DNA from: Deinandra increscens subsp. villosa | Taxonomy: Eukaryota > Streptophyta > Magnoliopsida > Asterales > Asteraceae | Assembly: GCA_039602395.1 (NCBI GenBank) | Contig: JBCNJP010000007.1 | Span: forward strand, 108,255,377-108,319,376 | DNA: 64,000 bases | Direction of reading: 5' to 3' | In this document: positions 21,051 to 33,060 of the stretch, in pieces | How positions within the stretch are numbered: the stretch's first letter is position 1 | Layout of the letters: each line of letters begins with the position of its first letter | Notes under the pieces: model-generated | Database searches by the model: none | What the model was told of the DNA's origin: nothing | The model's input: the letters and a program-made list of their open reading frames with translations, nothing else | Position numbers and translations under genes: made by a program

Positions 21051-22622
21051 CCAGTATAATCATACTATCTAAGCAATCAAGCCATCATAACCATTTTTCC
21101 AGTCATCGGCATTGAGGCTCAAATGAAATAAAAACATCGTCGCCATTGAGGCTCAAAACGATTACAGTGACCAAAAAAACCGCAACACAAATAACCACCA
21201 TTAACAACCCAACTGTTAGATTAGTCATATGAGAAATAAAATACTCACCGGAATCAAGTAACTGAACGATCCAAGCATGTTTAAATGATACCGATGTCGG
21301 CATAGCGGACCAAAAACACAAATATGAAGATGGCGGCTTCAGATCTGGGGTTATTGAAAACCCAAAATCGATCCAAGACAACAACTATGTAAATCACACA
21401 ATGGCAGCTCAAATTCCGGCAATGGTTACGCTATGCGCCGTCTCGTCGCCGAATCCATCATCGCAACCCTAGCCACAAATAAATACGGCGGCGGCAACCG
21501 AACAAAATCCAGAGCCGCCACAGCGGTAGCTACTTTAACGTCGGCGTACGACACCAACAGATATCACGAAGCAACTAACCTTTCAAGAAAATCGGTCACA
21601 GGAAAAGGCTCATAATCCAGCGACGGCTGCGCTAGACGCCACGCCGTAGCCGGTAACATCATCGCCTGACCACGACTGCCATAAACGCCGGGCCGGCACC
21701 GAAATCATCATCACAAGTCGCCGGTGTCGGTTAGCATAGAGAGAGAAAGGGCATCAATGGTTCAGTAGAGAGATATGTGAGAGTGTTGGTGAGAAAGAGA
21801 TAGAAGAGGTAATATTAATACTGCCCACAGAATGGCAGTCATTTACACCACCAAAAAAATGAATAAATATTTTTCAAAACATGTCAAGGACTATAAATGT
21901 TAATAAAAACAAAAAACATATTGTCAATTTCAAAGAAACCAAAACTTTACTATTAATCAACAAAATTTCATTGTATAATAATAAATATGTTTAATGCTTT
22001 TGTGCTGAATAGGATTTCAAACTAAGTAGAAGACATAAGATTGTCCCAAAAATTTATGGGTGCTCGATTAAGCGGATGATGGAGTTCAAGTAGTAAGTTT
22101 CGTAGCCAACATTAAGACCATGACAAAAGATTGTCACCTATGTAGACACAATAACGCGATGTGGAGTGTATAGTAGTGTCGGGATAACCACGTCACTCTA
22201 CATTGGTGTTAGAAGTGAGATGTGGAGTACTATGTGCTGTTGATCGAATCGTAAATTGTTATCATAATAAACAGATAATATGTATGTAAATATTAACCTG
22301 TGGTCATCTGATTGAGATCAGCAACAATTAAGTTGTCCATCATATGAGTAGCCTTGGTTCCCGTTTAGGGTGTACGATAATGATGGTGATAGTAGGATGA
22401 GACCTACGAAATTAGGGAGAGCAGAGGAGAGGAGATCGAATTCTTTATGTGGTGATTAACCTTAACTCTCTGCTATAATCTCCATATATATACACCCAAG
22501 GGGAAACCCTAATTCTATTATTAAGGGCAATTACGTTCATCAAATAAATGTCTGATAGGGGTAATTAGGTAATTGATCATTTAAGATAAATGATTAAAGG
22601 CCACATATAATATATTTAGGTC
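21051..22622. other. gene-poor interval
   Basis: 21420-21740 is GC-rich and open in places. On the minus strand it looks more like a 5' leader and first exon of a captured gene, but I recognise no protein. 22260-22560 looks like a promoter or LTR, with a TATA-like TATATATACACC near 22485. There are no supported genes. Confidence 0.5.
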
Positions 22623-24968
22623 TATGATAGAGACACGAATTTTTTCTTAAATACACCCACCCTAACCCTCACACTAAGGCCTGAACGTGACGTTTCATAC
22701 TTTTTCGTACCACACTTAGACCTAAACGTCACATTTCTTCAGATACGAATCTACACTTCATGTTTAGGTCTCAACGTCAAGCCTCATTTGCGCGCGTGAA
22801 TACCGGAGAGTACGGATGCTTGACATCTGATTGAAGTGTGTGTGGTTGGTACGATGGTCGGAGCCTTACATTTAGCCCTAAACGTGAAGCTTATCGTTTA
22901 TTTTACAAGTTATATGAACCAGCCGAGATTTTCACCTCTCGTTCACCCTCTTCACGTCTCCTACATCCAATTCGCATTTTCTTCAATCTTTCAACCCCCC
23001 ATATACACGGAGATCATTACGAGACATCCCTCAATCCGCATTTTAATCATGTTAAACAAATTTTGGAAGAAATCAAATTCGAAAGGTTCTCGTGAGAAGT
23101 CAAAGGCTCAAGTTTTGAACGAGGAGTTAACCATCAAAGATTTGAATGAGGAGTCAAATAACAACAATTTGAACCAGGTTTAACCTTAATTTTTTTTTGT
23201 CTTTGATTATTGTCTTCTTCATCTCATTCATCTGCTATATTCTTTTAACCATGTAATGGTTGTATTTGTGTTTATTGGTTTTTTTTGTAATGGTTGTATT
23301 TGTTTGTGTGGTTGTATTTGTATTTGTATAGTAAACGTAGAAAGCGTCTCTTTGAATTAATAGAACACAAATGAGGTACCCAACATTATCATAAAGTTGC
23401 CTATTTTTAGAATATATATACATATAAACGATACTACTTTTTTTTTTTACAAATAAACTACTCTAGCTTAGAATAGTATTGTTATATATGTTTTAACGAA
23501 GTAATCGAATTTTCTCATAAAGTTAAATGTTGTAAATATATTGATAGAAAAAACAAAAGAGTAAAGAGTAAACTATGGTTTTATTCATGTGGACTAAATC
23601 AAATTGTCACTTTCTTCTATAACTTTTAGTTTTGTATGAAAGACATAGGATCAACATGCGCTATTGAATTAACGTGCGCTATTGAATTAACGTTTTAATT
23701 GTTTGTCCACTTCACTTTCATTATCAAGTTAATTAGAACTAAATGAATTGTTATATTTTTAGAACCCAACCTACAATATACCTATTTCTTTATCTTGGTT
23801 TGTAGTTTTGTGATGATTGTTATTAATCTAAACATATGGTGAGTACAAGTAATGATTAACGCGTAACGAGAAACGAATATTAATCTACAAAAAATATAAT
23901 ATTGTGTATATATACAATCTCAAACTTTACCTAAGGGTTCGTGCCTAGTATACTGCACACAGCTGTCAACCAATTTTATATATAAAGTCAATTTGCTATC
24001 ATTCTAAACCAAAACACGTTTAGTTCGGCCGGTTAAGGCTTTGCTTTCCGTTTAAATGGCGCATGTTCGATTCTCATTTAAACAAATTTTTTTTTTACTT
24101 TCTTCCCTCTGTTCGGTTCCCTTCTTTTTGATTTTTTTTGTAACCCAGTTAAACAAGGGATTTCATAGAGACACGAATTGCAAGTTTGTTGTTTTCCGTT
24201 CTTTTTTTTTATCTTAGTGATGATTGCCGTTATACCTTTTTTTCTAAATGCAAATATTAATCGAAGGTTTTCCAACATAGTTTGTCGCTTTACGGTATGG
24301 TTGTAGCTCAGACCAAGGTTTGAATCTGTCATCAATCATTTTTGTATAATAGTAAAATACTAGATATTATTTTAACTAATTTATATAATAAAGAGGTCTA
24401 TACATTTCAATTAACTCTATCCTTATAGCTCAATGTGTATGAAATTACAAGTTTCACAACATTTATCCGAAAATGTTTCAAGCTCAGATTAACTTTTATT
24501 TGTTTTCTTTACCTTAGCATTGTCAGTGTAGTGTTTGGGTTGTTACATAGTTTGTTTCCCTTCTTATAGACGTTGCTTTATACAAATTCATTTTTTTCTC
24601 TAGCATTATCCCCGTGACAGGACTTGAGTCCTAGCTCGAAAACAAACAAAAACCGATTGTAGTTATACTAGTAAAAAAAAACCTAAACCTCAGGTTTAGA
24701 TCTATCTAAACTTCAAGGATCATAACCTTAAAAGAATAATCTCGCACTGTACACTCCTGACATTCTCGTACCGTCGAAAATTCAAAAAATGTTTAACGTC
24801 ACTTGAAGTTTCGAGCTCTATGTAAAGTTTATGGACAAGGGTGGTTACGTGTCGATCTGCACGTCACGTTAATTAGACACACGAATGGAGATGTAACATG
24901 TAGGCCTTAACGTCACGTGTAGAGGAAGTGTCTGACCAAAATCCATTTGTGTCTTTATGAAATCCCTA
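22623..24968. mobile_element. putative DNA transposon with degenerate inverted ends
   Basis: The left end reads GATAGAGACACGAATTTT (from 22629). The right end, inverted, reads ATAAAGACACAAATGG (24955-24940). Both subterminal regions hold several ACGTGACG/CGTCACGT motifs with TTAGGCCT-like words (22665-22890 and 24780-24915). A third copy of the end motif, GATTTCATAGAGACACGAAT, lies at 24163-24182, so an 0.8-kb element from about 24158 is an alternative. The reading frame at 22836-23183 is unrecognised. No clean TSD was found. Mutator-like is a guess. Confidence 0.4.
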
Positions 24969-24975
24969 TATTATT

Positions 24976-25020
<45 letters not shown>

Positions 25021-25024
<4 letters not shown>

Positions 25025-25784
25025 TAGGTTCAAATGAGAACCAATTGGTTTTGAGAACTTTTAAGAACCATTCTGGACCACTAATTTTCAGAGAGGAAAC
25101 ATTCAAATTCATGGGGGGGATTTCCTTATATATAACTTATGACTTAGAATGGTTCTTAAAAGTTCTCAAACCCAATTGGTTCTTGATGACGTATGTCCAT
25201 CCGTGATGACGTCACACTCATCCTCAGTACACAACTCGCCATACCGACCGGTGGCAAGCGAGCCCACCCGGTCGGACATAACAGTCGTCCACAGAGACGG
25301 TACAGACCAAGGCTCAAACCCAAGTACCGGCCGGATGCCACACCACCCGGCCGGACTCACAAATCAAGGATTACTCGAAATAGGCTCTGTACCACGCGGC
25401 ACTGCCTGACAGCCAGTCTTACAGGTCGCTTATTCGGGTAACGAGCATTAATGGCACTCCAAGACAAAGGTTGAAGGTTATAAATAGCCCTCAACCACCA
25501 GGTTAGTTATCATTCATTACGCCATTAACTCACTCTGCTTTCAATCACACAAATACTTATCCTCACGCCGGAGCTTGGTCGCGGGACACCCCGTCCCGCT
25601 CTCCAAGAACAACGGTGTTTCTCTGTTTTGCAGGTTAACAGGAACTCAAGTATCTCGATCGGCCTCCCGACTCTAGTAGAGCCTCCCTTGTGGGTCTTCT
25701 GCTCAGACGTGCCGTCCTAGGGTACTCCCCTATCCGCCCGTCTGGAGTACTGAGATTCTATAGTTCTCAAATGATCATCTCTCT
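25021..25784. mobile_element. MITE in (TA)n, interrupted by a solo LTR
   Basis: Starts GGGTTAGGTTCAAATGAGAA right after a (TA)n run and ends GATCATCTCTCT before another. Without the solo LTR and one TSD copy it is 180 bp, the same length as its counterpart in unit B (48191-48370). The ends are imperfect inverted repeats. Confidence 0.75.
25184..25762 (+). repeat. 579-bp solo LTR with TSD GTTCT
   Basis: GTTCT at 25179-25183 is repeated at 25763-25767, and the MITE sequence rejoins exactly. It starts TGATGACG and ends TCTATA, so the termini are TG...TA rather than TG...CA. It is GC-rich, with a TATA box (GGTTATAAATAG, near 25469) and a TTTTGCAGGTTAAC tract typical of gypsy LTRs. No internal region, PBS or second LTR is present. 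Confidence 0.8.
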
Positions 25785-26292
25785 ATATATATATATATAT
25801 ATTTGATTAAATATATATCGTCTAACATGTGCGAGATGGTACCTTGGACATAACAAATGATCCGTTTAATTAAGTGCATTCGTATGATCAGTTCATGGCG
25901 GATGAATATGACGGCATATTTGATGTACATGTATATTTTTGAATCGTGAAGTGTGTTATGCCCAGTTAGAGATGTCCCTCTGTTGGGATGCTAGTCTATT
26001 GAATGATGTAAACCTTTGGATTCTCGGTATCCATTTGGGTTTGGGATGGCGATGTTTGGAGTTAATTTGCGTGGTTTTCGGATTTGCTAACTAACTTTGC
26101 TTGAGGTAAGCAAAGTTTAAGTGTAACGATGTTTCATGTGACTTAATTTTTACATATAAACCCAACAAATTAGTTCATATTTACTTTTTGCTGGACGACA
26201 AGTTAAAATGGTGTATTTAACTTAACCTAAAGTTAAGAGGATTTTTTTCTTTTGTTTTTCTAATTAGGTTCACAAGTGCTGATGTGGTCTTG

Positions 26293-26479
26293 TAATGGAG
26301 GATATTTACCACATCCTTACCAATTTAGTTTAGTCAATTTTTTAATATCCTTCCTTAGTTAGCCTACGTAATTTTTGCCTAAATAGGTGGTAATTGGTGT
26401 ATAAATTTCCACCCCATGTATCCATATTATGAGTGAAATAATTCAAAGCAATAAAGCTTCGATCATAACAAATTTGTTA
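26293..26479 (+). repeat. 5' LTR of the gag-less Copia
   Basis: TAATGGAGGA...AAATTTGTTA, 187 bp. A TATA-like box (GTATAAATT) lies near 26400. Confidence 0.93.
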
Positions 26480-26491
26480 TGGTATCAGAGC
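26480..26491 (+). other. PBS, initiator tRNA-Met
   Basis: TGGTATCAGAGC directly abuts the LTR. Confidence 0.93.
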
Positions 26492-26535
26492 GGTTTTGAT
26501 ATTCATCAAGCTTCCGCAAAGAACCCTAATTCCTC

Positions 26536-29500
26536 ATGGCAGGAAAATACACCGATAATCAAAACAAGAACGACGTGGCTATTACGCAAGGTCTTACCGT
26601 TGTGCAATATCAACAGTTTATGCAACTCTTCGGAAACAAAGAAGAGATATCCAAAGAAAAAGACCCTCCTATTGTCAACATGGCAGGTAACTTCGGTAAA
26701 GAAGGTAAGTGGGTTATTGATTCGGGAGCCACCGAACACATAACTCACATCGGCTCTATGCTTGAAAACAAAATCATACGAGATCATGAGTTGCCGGTTA
26801 TTATACCCAATGGTGACTCGGTAACAGTTAAGGGTAGAGGGGAACATGTCTTGGCTAATGGCATGAAAATTAAAAATGTCCTACATGTTCCAGATTTCCA
26901 GTGTAATTTACTATCCGTTAATCGATTGACAAAGGACTTAAAGTGTGCTATAACTTTCTTCCCAGATTTTTGTGTCATGCAGGATTTGAGTTCGGGGACA
27001 TTGATTGGAACGGGTGACTGTGAAAGAGGTCTATACAAGATGGGGATGAAGGATCCTGAAAGGAAGGCACTGATGACGACTGTTGGTATGTGGCACAAAA
27101 GATTAGGTCATCCTTCATATTCTAAACTTGCTCATGTTAGTTTTCTTAAAAATGTTCCGCAAAACAATAAAGATTTTTGCGACTCATGTGTTAAGGCTAA
27201 GTTTGCAAGGCTTCCTTTCCCCACAAGTATTACAAAAACACATGCTTGTTTTGATCTTATTCACTGTGACGTATGGGGTAAATATAGAACCCCATCTACT
27301 TCTCATGCAAATTATTTTTTGACGATTGTAGATGACTTTAGTAGGGCCGTATGGGTATTCCTACTTAAAAGTAATGATCAAGCAAGCACATGTCTTGTTG
27401 AGTTTCATAAAATGATACAAACTCAATTTGAGAAGAAAATTAAAAGGGTGAGATGTGATAACGGGGGTGAATTCACATCAAATCGAATGATTGATTTTTA
27501 TGCTAAGGAAGGAATTCTTTTAGAAACTAGTTGCCCACACACGCCACAACAAAATGGTGTTGTAGAGAGAAAGCACCGACACTTGTTGGAAACGGCTCGT
27601 GCCTTAAAAATTGAGGCAAATTTACCTACAAAATTTTGGGGAGAGTGTATCCTCACAGCCACTTATGTCATAAATCGGTTACCTTCAAAAGTGATAGGAA
27701 ACAAGACACCCTATGAGATATTATACAATCAAAAACCCGATTATGAAGACATGAGGGTATTTGGTTGTCTTGCTTATTACAAGAGCACGGAGACCAAAGG
27801 GGATAAATTCGAAGCAAGAGGTAAACCGGGAATATTTTTAGGCTACCCACGTGGGACAAAAGGATATAAAATATATGATATCCAACAACACAAATTTGTA
27901 ATATCTAGAGATGTTAAGTTTATTGAAAATATATTTCCATTTTCTAAAGCAAAATTCAATGATGAGGAAAAACAAATATTTGAAATGCCCATCTATGTTG
28001 ATAATGAAGAAAGGGCTAAAGGTAATTCCACCTTTGGGGGAATTGGTCTTGAGAGAGAGTCTGACGATAACCTCATTCATGAGCCCACAAATCAAAATAA
28101 CCCCTTTGGGCATCAAGAAGATTTTGTGATTCCTAGTGAGAGTCCAGAGACAGAAATTGCATTTGAGAGCAATATTGAAGATCAGCCCAATGAGGTCGTT
28201 GAACCAGACATTGGGATTAAGCCCAACAACACAAATCAACCAAGTAACATTTCTTTAGAAGGTGAAAAAGAGACCAAGAGAGAACGCATCAGATCACGAC
28301 CAAAATATCTTGATGATTATCATGTTCATCTACCCCCATCTATAGACCCAGATCAGTCTGTGTCCGATCAAACGTCCTCAACGGTACATCCTTTAGCACA
28401 TTATATTTCTTATGATAAATTTTCTAACGCTCACAAAGCTTTTTTATCGGCCATTACCATCAATAATGAGCCAAGGCATTTCAATCAGGCTGTTAAAGAT
28501 GAGAAATGGAGAGAGGCTATGAAGAAGGAAATTAAGGCACTTGAAGAAAATGACACGTGGACTCTAGAAGAATTGCCTAAAGGGAAACATGTTATAGATT
28601 CTAAATGGGTCTATAAAATAAAATACAAGCCAAATGGAGAAGTGGAGAGATATAAGGCTCGTCTAGTTGCAAAGGGTTACACGCAAATGGAGGGAATCGA
28701 TTTTCATGAGACGTTTGCTCCGGTGGCAAAATTAGTCACAGTTCGAACCCTCTTAACGGTGGCGGTGAAACAAGGATGGCATATTCACCAACTTGATGTG
28801 AATAATGCTTTTCTGCATGGAGACTTACTTGAAGACGTATACATGAAGGTGCCCCAAGGTTTTTGTAAAACGAACGACAATAGAGTTTGCAAATTAAAGA
28901 AATCACTTTATGGACTCAAACAGGCGTCAAGGAACTGGTACGAAAAATTTACAAAATCATTGTTTGAAATTGGCTTCAAGTCAACAGGAGCTGATCACTC
29001 CTTATTAATCTATAAAAGGGAGGAGGTTTTTGTTGCGACACTTATTTACGTCGACGACGTGATTCTTGTCGGTAACAACCCGAAGAAAATTGAAGAAACA
29101 AAGAGATTTCTTGACAAGAAGTTTAGTATAAAGGATCTTGGGCCATTAAAGTTCTTCCTTGGAATTGAAGTGGCGAGAACGAAGGAAGGAATTGTTTTAA
29201 GTCAAAGAAAATATACCCTCGACATCCTCAAAGATACAGGTATGTTAGGATGTCGACCAAGTTCCTTTCCGATGCAGCAGAACTTGAAACTTAACAAAGG
29301 TGATAAGGAACCTCGAGTTGATGCAAGTAAATATCGAAGGTTAGTTGGTAGACTTCTATATTTGCAAGCCACGAGACCCGACATCACTTATGCCGTCAAC
29401 GTGTTAAGTCAATTTGTTAGCGACCCGAGGGAGAACCACATGGAAGCCGCTAATCAAATCTTACGTTATTTAAAGGGTACGGCGGGGCAAGGAATTCTAA

Positions 29501-30003
29501 TTCCCAAGGAGGGTGGTACCAACCTCACCGCGTATTGTGACTCCGACTGGCTTGGATGTCCGGTCACTAGAAGATCAAGAACCGGTTATGTCTTACTCTT
29601 GGGAGGTGCGCCTATATCATGGAAATCAAAGAAGCAGTCTGTTGTATCTCGCTCCTCCGCCGAAGCCGAATATCGTGCTATGGCTATCACTGTTAGTGAA
29701 ATACTATGGATGCGATGGCTTTTAAAGGAACTAGGAGTTCATCCTACCGGACCAACACATCTTTTTTGTGATAATCAAGCTGCTCGACACATAGCTAACA
29801 ATCCTGTTTTTCATGAGCGAACCAAACATGTGGAAATGGATTGTTATTTTGTCAGAGAACGTGTTGAATCCAAAGAAATTCAACCCATGAAGATCGACAC
29901 CAAGACACAAATAGCCGACATTCTCACTAAGCCCCTTGGCACACAACATTTTCGTTCTTTATTGTGCAAGTTGGGCATTCAAGACCTTCACGCTACAACT
30001 TGA
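26536..30003 (+). CDS. pol: Copia Pol with vestigial Gag leader
   Basis: 1155 residues, without a stop or frameshift. The ATG is 45 bp from the PBS end. Only about 55 residues precede the protease (WVIDSGATEHI, residues 59-69), so the UBN2 Gag domain and CCHC knuckle are absent. Next come the HHCC integrase finger (HKRLGHPSYSKL...CDSCVKAK), the integrase core (LIHCDVWG, RCDNGGEF, QQNGVVERKHR), reverse transcriptase (YVDD at 838-841) and RNase H (AYCDSDW near 999, SSAEAEYRAM). It should be catalytically complete but must use Gag from another element to move. Which Copia lineage it belongs to is uncertain. Confidence 0.92.
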   Translation: MAGKYTDNQNKNDVAITQGLTVVQYQQFMQLFGNKEEISKEKDPPIVNMAGNFGKEGKWVIDSGATEHITHIGSMLENKIIRDHELPVIIPNGDSVTVKGRGEHVLANGMKIKNVLHVPDFQCNLLSVNRLTKDLKCAITFFPDFCVMQDLSSGTLIGTGDCERGLYKMGMKDPERKALMTTVGMWHKRLGHPSYSKLAHVSFLKNVPQNNKDFCDSCVKAKFARLPFPTSITKTHACFDLIHCDVWGKYRTPSTSHANYFLTIVDDFSRAVWVFLLKSNDQASTCLVEFHKMIQTQFEKKIKRVRCDNGGEFTSNRMIDFYAKEGILLETSCPHTPQQNGVVERKHRHLLETARALKIEANLPTKFWGECILTATYVINRLPSKVIGNKTPYEILYNQKPDYEDMRVFGCLAYYKSTETKGDKFEARGKPGIFLGYPRGTKGYKIYDIQQHKFVISRDVKFIENIFPFSKAKFNDEEKQIFEMPIYVDNEERAKGNSTFGGIGLERESDDNLIHEPTNQNNPFGHQEDFVIPSESPETEIAFESNIEDQPNEVVEPDIGIKPNNTNQPSNISLEGEKETKRERIRSRPKYLDDYHVHLPPSIDPDQSVSDQTSSTVHPLAHYISYDKFSNAHKAFLSAITINNEPRHFNQAVKDEKWREAMKKEIKALEENDTWTLEELPKGKHVIDSKWVYKIKYKPNGEVERYKARLVAKGYTQMEGIDFHETFAPVAKLVTVRTLLTVAVKQGWHIHQLDVNNAFLHGDLLEDVYMKVPQGFCKTNDNRVCKLKKSLYGLKQASRNWYEKFTKSLFEIGFKSTGADHSLLIYKREEVFVATLIYVDDVILVGNNPKKIEETKRFLDKKFSIKDLGPLKFFLGIEVARTKEGIVLSQRKYTLDILKDTGMLGCRPSSFPMQQNLKLNKGDKEPRVDASKYRRLVGRLLYLQATRPDITYAVNVLSQFVSDPRENHMEAANQILRYLKGTAGQGILIPKEGGTNLTAYCDSDWLGCPVTRRSRTGYVLLLGGAPISWKSKKQSVVSRSSAEAEYRAMAITVSEILWMRWLLKELGVHPTGPTHLFCDNQAARHIANNPVFHERTKHVEMDCYFVRERVESKEIQPMKIDTKTQIADILTKPLGTQHFRSLLCKLGIQDLHATT

Positions 30004-30010
30004 GAGGGAG

Positions 30011-30197
30011 TAATGGAGGATATTTACCACATCCTTACCAATTTAGTTTAGTCAATTTTTTAATATCCTTCCTTAGTTAGCCTACGTAATTTTTGCCTAA
30101 ATAGGTGGTAATTGGTGTATAAATTTCCACCCCATGTATCCATATTATGAGTGAAATAATTCAAAGCAATAAAGCTTCGATCATAACAAATTTGTTA
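30011..30197 (+). repeat. 3' LTR of the gag-less Copia
   Basis: Identical by eye to 26293-26479, preceded by GAGAGGGAG and followed by TSD TCTTG. Confidence 0.93.
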
Positions 30198-31245
30198 TCT
30201 TGTGTCCACGTGGGCTAGCAAAAATCAGAGAAGGGTGGGTTGCGATTATATGTTGGGCTGCTAAAGGCAGCTGTTGTGTTTGGGCTTGCACGAGTTATAC
30301 AAAGGAATAATTAATTAAAATATATATGTTTTTATAGAGGAACCTAGTGGACGGCAACTGGGAGAAGGATCAGGAACATGCATTCGGACTTTGGGAAACA
30401 TCTGTAAAGAGCTGAAGTACCTCAAATCGCTCTGAATAAATCAGACGCACGGAAGAACAAGAGTAAGCATTAAGTATCCGGTTTATAGTTCTCCTATTTT
30501 AACTTCTTCCAATCTTTAAACATGTGCCCATTTGTTTCTAGATAGTATGAATAACTAAATCTTGATACCACCTAAGTATGTATTGAATATTGGTATAACT
30601 TAATTACTTTGGGCTTGTTTAATCTTATGACTTGAATGTTATTGTCAAGATTTGTCTAATATTGATCTATGATGTGTTTTAAGTACTAATTTTATGATAA
30701 ACAAGCATGTAAATTCCTCTTGTGATTTTATTTGTTTGATTTCGTTTTTTTTCTTTTTCTTGGATAGAATTGCATGTTTAGGTTGCCTACTTTCTATTAG
30801 TGCATGGATATTTATGTGGCTAAGCCAGTGATAGTTAGTCATAGGAAAAAATGTGATTATAAGTAAGTTTAAATTAGCGTTCTACCAATCTTAAGACCGA
30901 GAGGAAATATGTGTTAGTTTCATGTTGTGTCATTGGTGATTAGGATTAGGGTTGTAGGGAGTAAACTTAACCTTTTTCATAGTGATATCATGTGATTCTA
31001 AGTTATAGATCAAGTTAGATAGATTTACTCATTTGCATCTAGGATTGTCGATGATATTTTTTTACATGCATTATGATTGTTGAGACCGATAGGACACACA
31101 TCATTAGAGTACTTTAACATTCCATGTTTGGTAAGACCGAGAAGTGATCCATTCCTTTTTTCCGGTGAGCTTTACACGACCTTTAATTAGAATCATTTAG
31201 ATACGTTAGTGAGACTTGGCGGAGATCAAACATAACTTGGTGATT

Positions 31246-32344
31246 TCTTCGTGTTTTATCTTTAGACTCGGTGCCATAAGGTTATTCGTTCTCAATGATA
31301 GTTTAGTCAGTCAATAGGATTCCTTACTTAGGTGGTTGATTACCTTCCAATATCCGAGTTTTTTCTATGAGTTATATGTGTGCTTAGTTTTCATCCAATT
31401 CTACTTTTTATATTTTTCTTGTTTATTTAGTTTAGTAGTTTGTTAGTTGATAATTAAAATCTCTTCTTTTCATGGGCTAGATATCTGCAACGGTCTATTA
31501 TCGGGAGCTTGTCATCGTGTCCACATATTTATATATGGTTTCTTACTAATACTATATTGTCTACGATAGGTACATTTACTTACAAGTGTGGATTGGTCAC
31601 TTGTGAAAACCATTTAAAACGGATTTGTGTTAACCATTTTTTATATAAATACCTAAACAACGCATCAAGTTTTTGTGTTCTGCCGTTTGTTTAGCTTTTT
31701 TTTTATTTAGCTATTTGTATATATATTTTCCATCTTTATTTATTTTGTATTCAATTTATTTTTACTTTTATTCTATTTAGATCGGCGCTTGTGATCCTTG
31801 TTTGTTTGAGAGTGTATTTGAAGTGATTCCCATGGAGTATTACTATGGAAACTACTATTAGTAACATACGGAGTTACGCACATCTGACTCTTTTGACGCG
31901 CAAATAATGGTAGTGTTTGGAGACGAGTGGCTCATTATGCCACTCGTGGTTGAGGATACGAGTCCGTTCAACCTGGTTAGGGATCTTGAGGAGTTGGAGT
32001 CTTTGCTATATGAAAATCCTAGTATAGACATTGAGGAGAAACCACCTAGTGGATGGATAAAATGTTAGGGACACTACAAAGAGAGGTATCGCATAATCCA
32101 TCTTCATATATATTGGATAGCTAGCTTGTAGAGGAATATGGGAGTGAATCGCTACCCCCAACCTATAGATACCTCAGGAGAGGAAACACAATTATACATG
32201 TATAGAGCACACGATTTTAAAGGCACGACGATGATCAATTAAGCATAACAAGACCATGGCGTATTTACAGGATGGTCGCCTCCTTCACTACATGATTCAT
32301 ACTAGATTTGTTGAGGTAAGTTTAAGTTTGGTGGCCCGACATGT
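31246..32344 (+). other. putative retroelement leader after unit A, no supported gene
   Basis: AT-rich. A degenerate PBS-like tract lies at 31487-31508. One short frame, 31907-32068 (53 residues, MVVFGDEWLIMPLVVEDTSP...), is rich in Glu and Leu and could be a scrap of a retrotransposon protein. It is unrecognised and I would not call it a gene. Confidence 0.45.
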
Positions 32345-32374
32345 TGTCACACCCCGGTTTCCCATGTGTGGCGT

Positions 32375-32706
32375 TGAAAAAGGAAAAAGTGTCACTATGA
32401 ACACCTTTGCCACCAAATCAGAGAGGGGAGGTAAAAGTGAGAGAGATCTGAGTTTAGAGAGAGAAAGTAATGTTGATTGATTGAGATAGTTACAAGTGAT
32501 CGAAGTAAAATGATACAAGTCTCCCTAATCTAAATCTAATCTCGAGTATTTATAGGCTTCCAATTCCGCTTCTCCAGCTCTTATCTCGGATCTTGTCTCA
32601 GATCCTCGCCTTGTATTCACCTGCAAAACCACTTACAATATTTTGAGGACTTAGATGTCCGATGGTCGGATATGCAGACATATCCGACAAACTCATCTAC
32701 TCATCA
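32375..32706 (-). repeat. 3' LTR of Tat copy 2
   Basis: Plus strand TGAAAAAGG...CTACTCATCA, 332 bp, the same as 42647-42978. It contains the 10-bp inverted repeat GTCGGATATG/CATATCCGAC at 32665-32688. Confidence 0.95.
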
Positions 32707-32874
32707 AGTCCCCAAGTCTATTAAGTATAATGCTTAGGATTAATAGACTTATCGTTTGATTTTAACGATTCATCTTTCGCATCTGATCGAAATGCTTTAC
32801 TTGTCTGTACGGTACAATCATTCCCCGCTTTATGTCACATCCATCAACTGTCCCTGACCATTTAAGCCTGCTCC

Positions 32875-32882
32875 TATAAATA
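32875..32882 (+). promoter_or_regulatory. TATA box of the antisense ORF, copy 2
   Basis: TATAAATA, 179 bp before the ATG at 33061 and 169 bp inside the element from the 3' LTR. It is conserved in copy 1. Transcription from it runs away from the LTR, so it and the LTR's own TATA are head to head. Confidence 0.65.
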
Positions 32883-33060
32883 CGCGCCCCAAACCCTTAT
32901 AACTCTTTTACCCTCACCTCTTTCTTTTGCTTATACTCTTCTCTGGTTGAAAAGTTTACCACTTCATCTTCTTCATCCTCGACAATTTGCAGGTCAGTCC
33001 CTTCCATCTATAACCTCTTCTCCTTCTTTCAAAAATTTTTTTACTTTTATCTTCACTGCA

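Larger units (their letters stand above)
26293..30197 (+). mobile_element. intact short Ty1-copia element with no gag
   Basis: Two 187-bp LTRs (26293-26479 and 30011-30197) look identical. TSD TCTTG lies at 26288-26292 and 30198-30202; unit B has the empty site with one TCTTG. The LTR ends are TA...TA, not TG...CA. PBS at 26480, PPT-like GAGAGGGAG before 30011. It is 3905 bp long, with one open pol reading frame. Identical LTRs and the empty site show recent insertion. Confidence 0.93.
23915..31245 (+). repeat. long direct repeat, unit A (interrupted by insertions)
   Basis: Matches unit B (46874-50754) in the same orientation, apart from the insertions: a solo LTR (25184-25762) and a Copia element (26293-30197) in A only, and three further MITEs plus a hAT-like MITE in B only. 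It is non-coding. It has repeated AGACCGAGAGGA words near 30895 and 31085. I infer it is an LTR. A PBS-like tract, degenerate against GGCGCCGTTGTCGGGGAGC, follows at 31487-31508. Confidence 0.8.

Noticed and set aside
21433..21615. 60-residue ORF in GC-rich sequence
   Set aside because: Short, no domain, and GC-rich sequence keeps several frames open by chance.
22836..23183. 115-residue ORF within a possible DNA transposon
   Set aside because: Polar repeats at the end (LNEE...DLNEESNN) but no recognisable transposase; insufficient to call a gene.
25149..25441. Four overlapping ORFs in the solo LTR
   Set aside because: The LTR is GC-rich and non-coding by structure (TSD, TATA box); frames overlap on both strands.
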